From Malachius bipustulatus (lineage: Eukaryota > Arthropoda > Insecta > Coleoptera > Melyridae): a DNA stretch of 64,000 nucleotides. The translations under genes were made by a program, and so were the position numbers. The DNA lies in NCBI GenBank assembly GCA_910589415.1, contig OU342636.1:39199735-39263734 (forward strand). Reading direction: 5' to 3'. The notes beneath the pieces are model-generated. The model worked only from the letters and a program-made list of their open reading frames with translations, had not been told where the DNA came from and made no database searches. This document shows, piece after piece, positions 10,545-24,400 of the stretch (position 1 is the first letter of the stretch; each line of letters opens with the position of its first letter).

Positions 10545-11045
10545 TAATTTGACAACTACTTTTGTTTTTTAGTAAAAAAAAACTAAATCTCAGGATTCTA
10601 GCGTTTAAATCTGATTTCTGGTGTTTTATGTCTTTAAAAAAAGGTAAAAATTATCAGAAAGTGACTTAATGACCTTGTTATTGATCGTGGATCTCAAATT
10701 TAATAAAATAAATATGGAAAGTTTCCCTTGCTAAATCGCGATTACCATGGAGATAACTAACCAGCTAAATCCATGGCCATTAGATAAGCTTATTCAGCAA
10801 TAGCGGACATTCACATCTTGTCAATTATTTTTTTTTTACTAAAATAAATCTCAGGATTCCAGAGTTTGAACCCCAAACCGATTTCTGGCACCTGTTACGT
10901 TTTTAAAAATAAAGCAATTAACAGAAAATGATAGAGAAAACTTGATAACTTTATTCAATTGACAAAAAAATTGATTCTCTTGCTAAATCACGATTGCCAT
11001 GAAGTTAACTTGCGTGCTAAACCAATGGCCATTTCATATGCTGCA
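10545..11045. repeat. Diverged direct duplication of about 230 bp
   Basis: Two tandem segments share, in order, AAATCTCAGGATTC, GATTTCTGG, a TTTAAAAA run, a CTTGCTAAATC block, GCGATTACCATGGAG or a close variant, and AATCCATGGCCATT or a variant. They differ at many positions. Confidence 0.6.
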
Positions 11046-11906
11046 AAATTTTAAGGGAGATACGAGGAATGCGCATTACTGCGTTTGTATAAAGTGACTA
11101 GAAGCTGCTTTTATCTATAAATCAGGTTGTACTTGTAATTATTGGTCATTGTTAGGTCTTTTTCTTCTGAAATTCTCAAGATATTATTTATATTATAATG
11201 GTCATATATTTAGCATCATCAGGTTAATTAATTCCATGGCCATCTTGATGTTCTATTATTTATTAAATTTGGATTTGGTGCTCCAGAAGGTTCAAATCAG
11301 TAGGTAAATCACAGAATCCTCCTGATTGAGTTTATAAAAAAAAAAATTAAAAAATTAATAAAAGGAAGCTAAAGTAATAATTGGAAGATAACATAAGGAT
11401 CCTAGCTTCCTTCATCTATGGTGGATGTTTCATCAAATTCCAAGGAAAAGAGGTTCATCAGAATTTACTAGCCTGGCTTGGCATTGTCACTATCAGTATC
11501 AATAGGATAATTTAGGCAGGCTTTGGAAAATAATTGAATCTATAATAAAATCCCTTGTCACATTTTTCTGATTTTTGGTAGTCTCAATTTAGGAAAAAAT
11601 GCATCTAAATGTTTTCTTGTATTACTGGTTGCATAATAATGCAGTCTAATTATTGTTATTATTACACAAACTAACAAAAAAAGCTGTCAATGAGGAAATC
11701 ACCTTTCAAGGGTTGAAGTTTACTTTTTCCGTTTTCTAAGTTATGCCTCATTATTAACTTGTTTGATTTTTTCTTGTTTATAAAGACCACATTATTATTT
11801 GTGAATTTAAGAAAACAAGAAGAAGCATGGCGTCAAAGTCACTTAACAATTACCAAATCAAAATTTTCATTTTACAGTTCTACAGAAACTATCTCAGACA
11901 TGTTTT

Positions 11907-11912
11907 TATTTC
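11907..11912 (-). promoter_or_regulatory. Polyadenylation signal AATAAA for the RhoGAP gene
   Basis: The plus-strand TTTATT reads AATAAA on the minus strand, about 120 bp beyond the stop codon at 12031. Confidence 0.45.
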
Positions 11913-12030
11913 CAAAGCCTACTAGATTACGATAAGTTTTTCCTGGGACAATCAATGACTGCAACAAATAACTCATTTTTCTTAACATCACAATCTTTCT
12001 TATTCTTATCATAGTTATTCCTATTCATCA

Positions 12031-12404
12031 TCAGACATAGCTCTCATTCTCCCCGTCCGCCGTCACCATCATCACCCTCCTGGCGGTGTACCTCCCGGGC
12101 GGCGGGGGCGGGTGTCTGTACAGGGGCGGCAGGCAGGGCGGCGGCGGTCGGCGAGGGGGAACGGCGGGAGGGGGCGGGCGTCTCAGAGGCCTCTCGCTGA
12201 ACGCCTCGTCTTCCTCGAGCATCCAAGACGGATCGAGAGAGCGAGCTCGAGCCGCCTGCCTGGCCCAGTCGCTTCGGTGGAAAGTCCAGGGGGCCAGACC
12301 GGGGCTCTCGCGGTCGTCCTCCGAACTCAGAGTCAGACCCGAATCGCGGGAGAGGGACTTCTGGTCTTTCGACAGTTCCACGCTGTCTAGAGATAGACCC
12401 AGAG
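12031..12404 (-). CDS. ARHGAP20: RhoGAP gene, exon 9 (terminal; proline-rich tail and stop)
   Basis: The acceptor is GAATTTCCAG with a CTAAT branch-point match about 25 nt upstream. It completes the split Ser codon left by exon 8. It encodes a Ser-rich stretch, then two RRPPPP runs and a PPPPPG run (SH3, EVH1 or profilin ligands), and ends ESYV followed by TGA. The exon is extremely GC-rich. Confidence 0.85.
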
Positions 12405-15400
12405 CTGGAAATTCAGTGCCGGACATTAGAAAAGAAGAAGAATCGACGTAAGAAAGGACTTACAATGTAAACTGTCCGACTCCTCGGCTCCACTGTCGTT
12501 GGCGATCTCGCCCAGCAGTGAGGTAATTTGCGAACCGAAAAGGATCTGGCACTGATTGATTAAAGTCTCCACCAGAGTTGGCAACGTCCTCATTGGAGCG
12601 TTCTGCATCGATTCCCACAGTAAACTGGGCCCCACACATACGCCTATAACAATAATCAAAGATGTAATTACTCTTAACCTGTTAAAGTTATATTTAATCA
12701 TTGAACACACACACACTTACCTAGATTAGCTGCCGACATCAGGTTATACTTGGCCTTCCTGACAATATGATACAGCAGACAGAGCACGTGGGCGAGCAAA
12801 AGGTGGTTCTCCCTGGGCAGCTGGGTTATGAGCCGGCGTAAGAGGTCGCTTCTCCCCGTCCCGGCGGCCGCCAACCACTGGCTCGCCTCTCCTGCCAGCA
12901 GGGGCTCCGGGAGGCAACGAAGGAACTCTTTCAGTAACGCCCCCAAGAGGAGGGGCGGCGTGTGGGAGATCTCCTCGCATACTGTGGGATCTGTGCAAGA
13001 AAAATTTTAATTAAAAATGATGAAAAACCAATAATTAAATTATTACTTGCCTTGAGAATCGACTTTCTCCTTCAGTTCCCTTAACGCCTTAGCTGACGCA
13101 CAGCGCCGGAAGATTCCCTGCGTGTGAGGCCCCTTGAGGAAGAGCGATTTCAGGATGGCGACGATCGGCGCCGGGAGCGTGTTGTTGATGCACAGCCTCG
13201 ATAGGGGTACTCCGAAAACTTTGCCGCTCTCTTTCCTGAACAACTTCAAGGGTGTCCTGAAAATGAGTTCTTAATGAGACCCGTGAAAGTGTGATTGAAG
13301 TGAGTGGAAGCAACGTCTAAGACTTCAATTATTTATTGCTGACAATCAACCTAAAAGCAAATTTTCTAGAACTTTAATTCGTTTATTGAATTTATTGCAG
13401 CATCTAGCTTTAATGTTTATGTCTTATTATAATCTTGTAATCTACAAAAACATTACTATACTTACTTCTTAGGTGGTATCTTAATATTAGGCTTCAACTC
13501 GAACACGATATCACTGGGTATTCGATTTCCTTTGTTGCAGTGTACCAGATCGAAACCTTCCTCCGCGCAAAGTGACTGTCTCATTCGGGCCAACTGTATG
13601 GAGTGAGGTCTCTCACATCCCATCAACGCACAAGGTCCGTTATCTCTGTCCCGGGCGTATAGGGTGTAGCTCCACTCCCTGGACCTGCGACGTGATATTA
13701 TATTTACCATAAAGTCGATATTACGTTGAAAGTAACATTGACCTATTTCTGACTTCAAAGTTATATTTACCATAAAGTGGATATTACCTTGAAAGTAAAA
13801 TTTACCTATTTCTGACCTCAAAGTAATATTTACCATAAAGTCGATATTACCTTGAAAGTCAAATTTACCTATTCTGACTTCAAAGTTATATTTACCATAA
13901 AGTCGATAATTAGTGCAAGAGTTATTAACTCGAAGCTCACTCACCTATGATCCAGCATCAAACCGGCATCGTCCACAATGACCCTGGCCACTTCCCCACT
14001 GCTCATCTCCGGAACGACTCCAAGTGTTTTGCAGCACTCGGTCCCCGAGAGCGGGTCCCGATAGAGGACGCGGATGTTGGTTTTGCGCGGCTCGAGACGA
14101 AGCTGGGCGCCCAGAGCCTGGTCCAGTTCCCGCCACCAGGAGTCCCGAGCCGCCTGAGTGCAGAAGGTCACCAGGTGGGTGCGAGCCGGCGACGGCCAGC
14201 CCAAGAGGAACCCCGTGTCCGAGGAGGGAGACGGCGCCAGCCACAGAGAGGAGACCCTGATTGATTCCTGCGGGACAAAGAGCTGTTGTTTACTTTACTG
14301 TTCTACTAATAAAACAGCCAGTGGAAAAATCAGATAGTTTGCGTGAATTGGGTATAAATGTGAGTTTTGCGCGGTGAAAGTCAAATTTACCTCTTACTAA
14401 CTTCAAAGTTATATTTACCATAGGTAAAGTCGATATTACCTTGAAAGTCAAATTTACCTATTTCAAATTTCACTTGGGCGCCAAGTTTGTTTTGTCCAAA
14501 ACGGAAGACGAGTTCTGATCCCCATAAAATGTTTCTTTGACGTGTTTGCTCGTGTTGGTTCAGTCAAGAAGTTTTATTCAGTGTTAGTTAATTTGCAAGC
14601 AGGTTTTAATTGCTTTCTTCAACCTAATAATTGGAATTTTTTGCTTTATTATTGGTGGTGGTAGATTAAAAACATGATTCATTTCTCCTTTTTGATTCAG
14701 TCGAGTTCTTCATTAAGTTTTTCCAAAATAAGACCAGAGAGTCATTCCTATATGAGTTTTTTGCGCGTACCTCAGCAGCTATAAACTTATTCTCCCCGAG
14801 TAAAATTAAATAATAAATTTTAAATAAACATCTCCGGTAAATAAAAAGTAAAATGGCACACCCGAACATTGCACCGACCTGGTCATTTACCTCTTTTCAA
14901 CAATAGCATGGTCATTGCCAGAGGAATAGGTGTGTCATTCCATTTAGCTTTATAGGCTGAACTACATTTTGCAAGTTCAGTCGTAGTAAATTCCAGCAAT
15001 TGGCAATGGTCAATTAAAAAAAAGACTGTTCACTTACTCTTAATTGATACTTACTTTGAGTTTAAAGGTCCCCGCCGATCTCGGCTTCGCGACCAGCAGA
15101 AGATCGGAGAAGAGGAAAAGATGACGTGGTTTGGCGTTGAGGGGGCACTGCGGCGGCGACATGGCGCAAGGGGCTTCCATCAGGAACACCCTCCCGCAGC
15201 CTACATTGTTGTTGTCCAGCGCTGTCAGGTCGTTCAGGGATTTCTTCCGCAACGACTTCGTTTTCTGCAATAAGAACTTTTATTACTTTTCTTCTATTTT
15301 TCAAAAAAGCGCCAGGGATACTTAATTATTCTGAAACCACATTATTTTTCCCTTTCTGACTTTATTATAATGTGTTATTTGTTACCAGCTGACGGTAACT

Positions 15401-18400
15401 TTAGAAATTTAGAACGTCAGACATGGGATAAAGAAAAGTTCCAGCATTACAATGTCGTTATTAGCTACTTTAATAAAGAGAAACAATAATCTCATTAATT
15501 TATTATTGATCCAATCAAATGCAATCTTGAGAGAAAGGGAGCAGAGCAGGCACAGATCAATTATTATTAAAATTTCGATTTTACCGTCCCATTGTTATAA
15601 CAATATTTGATCTGATCACAATCGAGGAAAAAATGAAAGTTGCTTGCATTTTGCATATGCTCCAGTGATCTATTGGAATTAGAATCTCCCAGACGTGCAT
15701 GTTTAATATAACGAACGACACAACAAAGAGATGTGAAAGTGATTTATTATTTATTCAATACAACATTTAAATAAAAATGGGCGCCTATAGTTCAGAAGAT
15801 AATATAACATATATGTGTAATGTTACAATAATTCCATTTTGATATATTTTTAATGCCAGAGTGTCAGATTAACATACATAATAATAGAGCAACAGCTCAA
15901 AGGAACAGCTGCACAAACGATCGCTTACATGAGAGAAAAGAGTTTGCTCTATATTTCAATATACCTACATACTAACACACACATATTGTTGCATCATCGT
16001 GTTATTATTTCATAATATTTGACCACAAAATCAGCGTTTAATCGGTTTTTTGTCATTCTTAAGACGTTTTCTCTAAATATTAAAAATATTTCTATTTCGT
16101 TACTCTTAAATCTCTCCAAGATGACGTATCTTTAACATATTGGCGGTACAGTAGTCGAATCCTGAGTTTCAAGACTTAGATGCCTGTATTACCGACAATT
16201 AGTAAGCGTCAGTGTCGGTAAAACAGGTAGCCTATAGGGATGCCTCGAATTCTGACATTTCTGTAAATGCGTCCATAAAGTAAACAAAAGTGACTGTGAT
16301 TATCTTAATTTGAAACTAGTAGGCGTAAAAACAATCAAATGACGGCAATAAATGTACAATGTCAAGTCAGCGATAATGTCAATACGCGCGCCAACTTTAA
16401 AATTAAAACTTCGAATAATGATAATGAGAAAATAAAAAATTGGAGTTCCTCTCTACTCTTATTTGTATCTACAAGTCCTCATTAACGATCCTTAACAATA
16501 AAAGATACACGAGTCATTTCGAAATCATCCTAAAGCATCCATAAAATTAATAACTAGGTATGGTAATGAGTTAAAGACTCGGTGATTGTTTCTATCCCGC
16601 AATCATCATAAGAAGTCTACCTACGCCTTATTACGAATTGATTTTTCTCAAAACAATCATTCAGCGCCCAAGTCGTAACTCAAATAAGAAAATCAGAGAT
16701 TTCGTAACACATGCACACAGGATTAACTATAACTATAATAACTGTACCTACCTATCTACCTATATCTACTGGAGCCTGAGAGTATAATCATAATCTAATA
16801 CGTCATATATTAGAAAAAGAAAACACATAAAAGTGTCACAAAACGTTACAAAATTCTAACCGAAACGGTCGGGTTATTGTTACCAGAATCCTGATATTAT
16901 TGGGTAACACTAAAACTAAACACCAACAAGTTATTATTTGATACCGTAAATAAACCAAAGTGTATTTATTGATTTATCGCTTCTAACATTAGAAGAAGGA
17001 GCGCTCCTATCGAAAAAAACGAGTCTTTTTAAATAAAATTAGACGTGAAAAGTTTCCATTATTGAGCAAGAATACCCGATTTCATAAGCTCATAAGCAGT
17101 TTACCGTGATTTAAGAAGACACCTGCGTTTAAGAAAAAACGACTCCCAGGACGTATAACTCAAATATCAAAACAACCTTAGGAGCGTTCACTTCGCGAGG
17201 CACGTGTAGGTAGGTGCGCCTCTGGAAGTTGAAGAAGAAAAATACACGGGACACCTCTTTATTACGACGTACTTATTACACTGATGTATCAGTGATGTGT
17301 TTTTTGAATTAATAGTTGTTGTTATTTATAAATTATTATAATTTAATCTTCCTAAAACATTTTGAGGGTTTACAGTAGTCAAGTCAGCGAAAAAAGACTT
17401 AATACCAACTTTAGAACCTTCCAGAATTCTAACTCTTCTCCGAGAACTATTAGAACTGTTAGTCTGAGCGCATCTATGCGGGATATTTTCGGCCATGAGA
17501 CGGAAAGTTCGAGAATTAATTTCCACAGTTAAACTGTCAGAAGTGTCTGGAAGCTGCTACTGTCTAGAATGTTACAGGAATAGAAGATTAGAACTAGGGA
17601 GGAACATTCAGGAGTTAGTTGATTCTCGAAGCCGTTCCAGAAGAACACTAAGAGTGTATATAAGCGAAGCTATAGTGGTGCTTTTTTAAGGTACCACATG
17701 CACTTTTTGACAATATTCAAACCTGGAAAAAATTGACAAAAATTACACATACAAAATTCGTGATTAGCAAATTTTTAGGGTTCATAACATTGTAGTCGAG
17801 GTAGCGGTAAAATACTTAATATCGTCTTCAGAATCTTTGTCTTCTCGAACTATCAGAACTGTTAGTCCGAGCGCATCTATGCGGGAAATGGACCTGACCC
17901 GGCCATGAAACGGACAGTTGGAGAACCAGCTTCCACAAGTGATTTGTCAGAGTGTCTGGAAGCTACTCCTGTCTAGAATGTTCGAGGAATAGAAGATTCA
18001 GACTCGGAAGGGACATTCAGGAGTTAGTTGAATCTCGAAGCCGTTCCAGAAGAACATTAATAAGGGTGTATATAAGCGTGGCTAGCGAGCAGTGATTTGT
18101 CAAGGTACCACCTTCACTTTTTGACGACATTCAAACCGAAAATTGACAAAAATTACACACATAAAATTCGTGATTAGCAAGTTGAAGAAATGATAATGGA
18201 ATGAACATAGAAAAAATGCACGTTGCTCTAATTTATGGTTTACCACAGAGGTGAAAATAACGAAAACTGGCCATTTTAGGGGGTTTCTGGGCTTTTCAAG
18301 TTTTTAGGGGGGAGGGAGATTGAAATTAGAATTTTTCTTCATTTTTTTGTGTTGGAGATCGTTTCTATAGGAGTGGAAAACACACCCTCTTTCAAATTAC

Positions 18401-21400
18401 CTCTCTCAAGTTCTATAATCCTGGTACCTCGGCATGTTTGCCTCGGAAAATCTCGATCATGAGAGGGAAAGCTCGAGAAGTAACTTTCACAACTAATCGA
18501 TCCGAGTGTCTAGAAGCTCCTCCTTCCTACTGTTTAGAACGTTCTAAGAATAAAACATTAGAATAGAATAGAACATCAAGGGTGTATAAAGTGGAGCTAA
18601 CGAGCGGTGCGAGTCGGTTCAGTGCAGACTGCGAAGTAGTGAGCGAATAAGGGAGCGATAATAAAATGATAGTGAAATTTTAATTATTATTGAACTTGTA
18701 AATTAGTATAAGAAGCGTTGGTCATTATATACATCCGCGGCTCCTACAATTTCACTATGGCACCTATATAGGCGTGGAGGACATACCTATAGCAACACCG
18801 CAGGAAGGTATTAATTTGCTTTGCAAATGAAAGATAAGCGAACAAAAGGGCATCAAAAGAAGGTATTGCTGAGTGCGGGCCTGTTTAGAACAGCGAAAAT
18901 CACAATAAACATGCAAGGTCAGAGTGTCGAGTGGACGGCGGAAACTCGTAATATCAACACCAGAGCCGGTCTGGTTAACATACGCAACATACATGGCATG
19001 CAAACGTAGTCGGAATATAATAGCGAGCGATGTCGCGTATTTTGGAAGATAAATGCAAAATAAATGCAAAATTCAAAATAAAAACTGTGCTATTGTTAAT
19101 CTCGAAGATATTCCTTGCCCTGAAAGTGAAAAAAAAAATAGAAATTCGACCGTAGTGCCAAAGAGGCCTTATTGGTGACCTTGATATTAGTTTGCAATGG
19201 CTGTTTTTAGCTTCTTACCCACCCAGCACCCCTATTTCGCTCGTCGGTCCCGAAAAAATTGATGAAACGTAGGAGCCGCGGATGTATACAATGCTTAGTT
19301 GTTAAGTGTGAATTGTTAATTAAAGGAAGCAATTAACAAAGAACCCACAGAAGGGAAATTCCTTAACCATCAATTATAAATGGAACAATTTGATTTCAGC
19401 AACAGAACCACTCAACCATAGTTGTACGACCACTTCCTCTTACAATAACAACTGTAGGTACCATCACCATGATCAGTAGCTCATTTTTAACGTACATAAG
19501 TTCATGCTTTCAATTTTCATACCGGAAAGACACATAGGTAATAAGTAGATATACTATGATGGTACTATAAGAGTTCTAGCACAAAACGGGTGGATTCTCT
19601 TATGGAGCTCAATATTAGCGAAAACTTACTAAAAGCGTCTACTGCGTATGCGCGAACATTGATTCATGCGCAGATTCATATACCAATGTTCGCGCATGCG
19701 CAGTAGACTCACATATTATAAACCACCAACACCAACACCATCCGTGACATGACACCAACACCAACAACACCGGTTCTTATTGAAATTGCGATGTAACGAC
19801 ATGCAAACGTTAAATATCTCATTTTATGTAAATCGGAGCGCGTTACAGCGTGTGATTTCACCTGAAGAAATTTTTTTTATTCGCCGAGTGCGTATGCATG
19901 CAAATCAGGTTCGACTCGGCTTAGCTTAGAAGACTAAGCGCATGCACGGAGTTTAACATATCGCCGCAATAAACAATGATGTTAGCTGGCCTGTGATTTT
20001 AGCTGCTGCTGCGCCAAGATAAGCGTTTAAAATAATACGCTCGATTTGCATTGAAAACCGGCAGAAAATATTGTCCCGACGCCCTAACCACAGGGCAGAC
20101 ATCGGCGGTCGGCAATTTGCAATTATTTACCATCGGCCGATTGTTATTATCGCCGTCGTAACTGGTCGGATATTTATTATGGGTAGTAACGGTGACTCGC
20201 GGTAACTCTGAATAATAATTGTGATCCCCCCCATTCATGAATCGATTTCTTTTATTTTATTGTTCCGTATACCTATTAGAATTTAATCTGTCTCTTGTAT
20301 CATTTCCATACAAAAGATGAGAAATGATCTCCAATAATATTAATAATACATCTCGAAGAATATTCAACAAGAGAGATATGTCACTCCTTCAAGTCATTCT
20401 TCACGATCGCTTCAATAATCTTCTTTTTAAATTAAAAAACACTCGACCATTTTGAATCCTCCATATTAAAGAAAATTAGAGCCTTCTGAACAGTTTCCTG
20501 TAATTGTTTCAACAACTTTTCGTCAAGACTGTGTCTGAAAAAAGAGTCGTGAAAATAATTTTCTCCGACCGACTGTTTCGCCTATATTGAGGCTCATCAT
20601 CAGCAACTATACCAGATCAATTCCATCACGATAAGAGAACAACAACAATCGATGGTTTGACTTATTACACAGCTTAAAATGATTTCAACAAGGTTGGTAA
20701 TAATAATAATTGATCCTCCAGAGTATTAATCTAAAAGACTACGTATTGTAATTTTTCACGCCGTCTCCGAGCACTCATCCAAAAGCCAAATGTCAGATGT
20801 CGGAGAAATTAATTATTCCTTCAGCAGATGCACGAAACGCTGCCATAATAATATTTTTATAATTATTTTTATTAATTTCCCGAACGGTATCGCAGCACGG
20901 CACCAAAAATTATATTTTAACCGTCAAGTTATAACTTTTTATACGAAGATTAAAATAAATAAGATTGAACGAACGGCTTACGGTGTGATAAGAAGGATTA
21001 GGCTCAGCTTCATGGAGTCCCAGATAATCCTGAGGGAAGAGGCTCTGGATCCTATCCAAATCTCTTCGTCTTCCATCTAACAGAGCTGGCTGGGATCCGC
21101 TCAGGAACCTGCCGTATTCCGCTAACCGCTCCACCTGTAAAGAAAACTACTATTTAAAAAAATGAGCCAATAAGTATGAAAAGTAAGTTAAGTAGTAACA
21201 TTCCAAAAGATATACAGACATAACAAAGTGTTTCAGGTCAGGCTAGTTAATAAAAAGAGCCCAGAAAAGAAAAAAGGAAGCTACAAAGTAAAATATTGTT
21301 TACAAAAACATTAGCAGAGACAAAACAAATCTTTGTTGTGTCTGTAATTTTTTCTTCTTTTCGAATAGGTAAGTAAAAAATCATAACATATATGTTATTA

Positions 21401-24400
21401 TAATGAGTCACTCCTGCGAGCTGCAGCTTATATCAGCAGATATAATAAAGCGACTTCAGGCAGCGAATCGATGTTGTGTTAAATTAAAAGTGACTTTGTT
21501 TATGTTTATAGCGAATTTATCTTATCAAAGGAACGAGGAATGAATTAATTATTTGTTTAGACGACCAGTCGAGCATATGGCGACCGGGCGCATTGTTCAA
21601 AGGGGCCCCCAGGTGCTGCTTTCACCTCTTCTTGTAGTTCACTTGTCTTCTCTTTCATTCACTAATAAGCCGGCTATAATCGGTAAAAATACGTAATCAA
21701 TTCACCTGTTGGCTCTCCGTTGTCTCGTCGGTGCATTTCTCCAAGCACCGACACCACAATAATGAAAGTTATCACGACTTTTGCCGTTTTATGGTAAGGC
21801 GTTTATTATTATGGGCATTTCAGTGATGATGGTAAGGCGTTCAATGGAAATTTCGGAGACGTGCATCATCTCAAGATCTTTATGACGGGGTTCCATAAGT
21901 TGTTTAGGTAGATAAGGGTACGTTATTTTGGCATAACAATAATTGGAGTGCCTTTTTTTGTTATCCTTGAAACTCGCAAAATGTTCTTCTTTTGTTATGG
22001 TTGTTAGGATCAGAAATCAATTATCTGAGTTTATTTTTGCGACCAATCAAAAAAATGTGAAAATTTGGCTTGCATTTGAGGTTAATTTGGTCTCAGGTCG
22101 AATTTTTCTCAATCTAAATTGAACTCAAATTTTTTAATTTATCTTTTATGCAACCATTAACCTTTAATATTACCGTATACACCAACTGTATGAACATTTT
22201 CTTGTGAATTTGCGATTTTTATGAATAAAGCACCGCCGGCAGGCCAAGATCTTCTTAAGGAAATCTTGTCACTTACGAAAATTTCAACCAAATTTTATTA
22301 TTTTTTTCCTTAAAAACTCAACTTGTGCCATATAAAGAAAGAATTTGCGTTTATAAGCAAAAAAAAAATAATAAAATTTGGTTGAAATTTTCGTAAGTGA
22401 CAAGATTTCCTTCAGAAGATCTTGGCCTGCCGGCGGTGCTTTATTCATAAAAATCGCAAATTCACAAGAAAATGTTAATCTCTACGGCACATCTTGCGTT
22501 TCAAGAAAAAAAGACGTTCCTAACTTTGCAAAAAAGTATCAGTTACTTAAGCAATAAAAACCATATACCATTCGAATCTTTTGTTTTCAAGTCCAACGAC
22601 CATCCTCCATTACCGCGATTATTAATATAAAAATATTTATTTATAAAAAATATTTATTTATAAAAATGAAGTATTTATTTAGAGCATCGCCATCTAAAAC
22701 TTGATCGAATAATTGATGTCAATAACACAAGTCAATTAATTGAAACAATCACAATTCATATCTACCTGGGATTTTTGATTAGTCTGAGCTCTGGGCTCTG
22801 GTCACCGCATAACTTTTTATATAAAACCTTTCAATTACATTTCTGTCATTGTTGTCACATTTATTAAGATTTTGACTTTTGAGGCGGGTTCTAATAAGTT
22901 ATTTCGATTAAACTTCTGAATTGAACTTTACCTACACAAGATCGGTCATTATACCTACCAAGACCAAGTACCTACCTAATACCTACCTACCTACGGATTT
23001 CATCAAAAGTCAATCAAAATAAAGCCGAACCTGCGGAGGTTATTCAACTACGCGGGCCGTTATTTTTTGACTGCACATTAAACAAAGATCGCATCGATTT
23101 TTTGCGCAGCTTCTTCAAATTTAATTATTAATCAAGTTCCCACTACGGGCAGGCGGCGTTAGCGTTACACAATATAATGGCTCGTTCTTATAACAAGACA
23201 GAGGCAAATCATAAACGATTATTATATCCGAGCACCGAGCTATGTAATAGTCGTAAAAATGCAAATTTGCACCGTCTGAGACTGGCTTTTATGCGCAGAC
23301 AGATAGGAAATAGCTGGCATATTTGAGACGTTTAATTTGCCTCATTCTCGTTTTTTTTTCTTATTAAAAAAAACAAGACCGGGACGCTTTGAATTATGCA
23401 GGAAAATTAAAGTCAAACGTGTAAAATTAACACTTTTCTTATACTTTTAAATACCTACCTGTCTGTATAGGCGATGTCTGTAATAATAATTGCAGAGTCA
23501 TTATTATACCTAGATGCGGGATATAATTTGACGACCGACGACGGTGATATCAAAAAATTATGATTTGTCATATTTTTAACTTTATTCAAGCCAAAAGAGA
23601 AAAAGTGCAAAAATTAAAATTGGGTCCTAACAAATTATAACACCTTCAAGCCTTTAGCAAGATTTACAATACATAATAATATTTTCGGACGATGTTCGGA
23701 ATCTAATAATAATTTATTGCGCCTATTCGTCAACAACAACAGAACATCGTTTTTCCATCAAAAAGCTTTTACGCCCAAAGTTATAAATTCCTACCTGGAG
23801 ACGACGAAAATTTATATTTCCTATTGTGAGATCCCGAAGAATTCGCAATAAAATTTAAATATTATTGGCACAGCTACGAGCCGATCCTATTTTATGCAAA
23901 TCGGGGATTATGTTATTGTGACTCAACGTTTTGTGAAACTTGAACCGCTAGATTCTTGCAGAATCGGACAATTTACTATAAAACTTTATCGTTTATTCAC
24001 GATGATGATCGTTCAAACAGTTCTTCAGAAATAGGCTAAAGACGTTTTTAAATACCTACGATGTAAAAAAATATCTTATGAAAAATATAATTCTATACGA
24101 GTTCTTGCAGCTGGAGGTTTTACCTGGGAAGAAATTTATTGGAAAAAATATTGGAAAAAGGGTTGTCCCTTCTCCTCCCTGCCACGCGATTCAGGGTCCT
24201 TTTTGTCACACGCAGTTGCTGCTGTGCGGGCTGTGCTGTGGCACTAAAGACCCATTGCCTACCTGACCTGGACCATGTGACTCAAATTTTATTAAATTTT
24301 GAAAATATGTTTTTTGAAAAAAAAAATATTTCTGAGCTTTGAGACTATCAGGTAGGTAAGTTAAAATTGATACGTTATACAGGGTGCATCATAATCATAA

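Larger units (their letters stand above)
9565..12030. other. AT-rich non-coding region 3' of the RhoGAP gene
   Basis: I see no gene. It contains a diverged direct duplication (about 10545-10795 and 10830-11045) and the RhoGAP polyadenylation signal near its right end. Confidence 0.5.
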
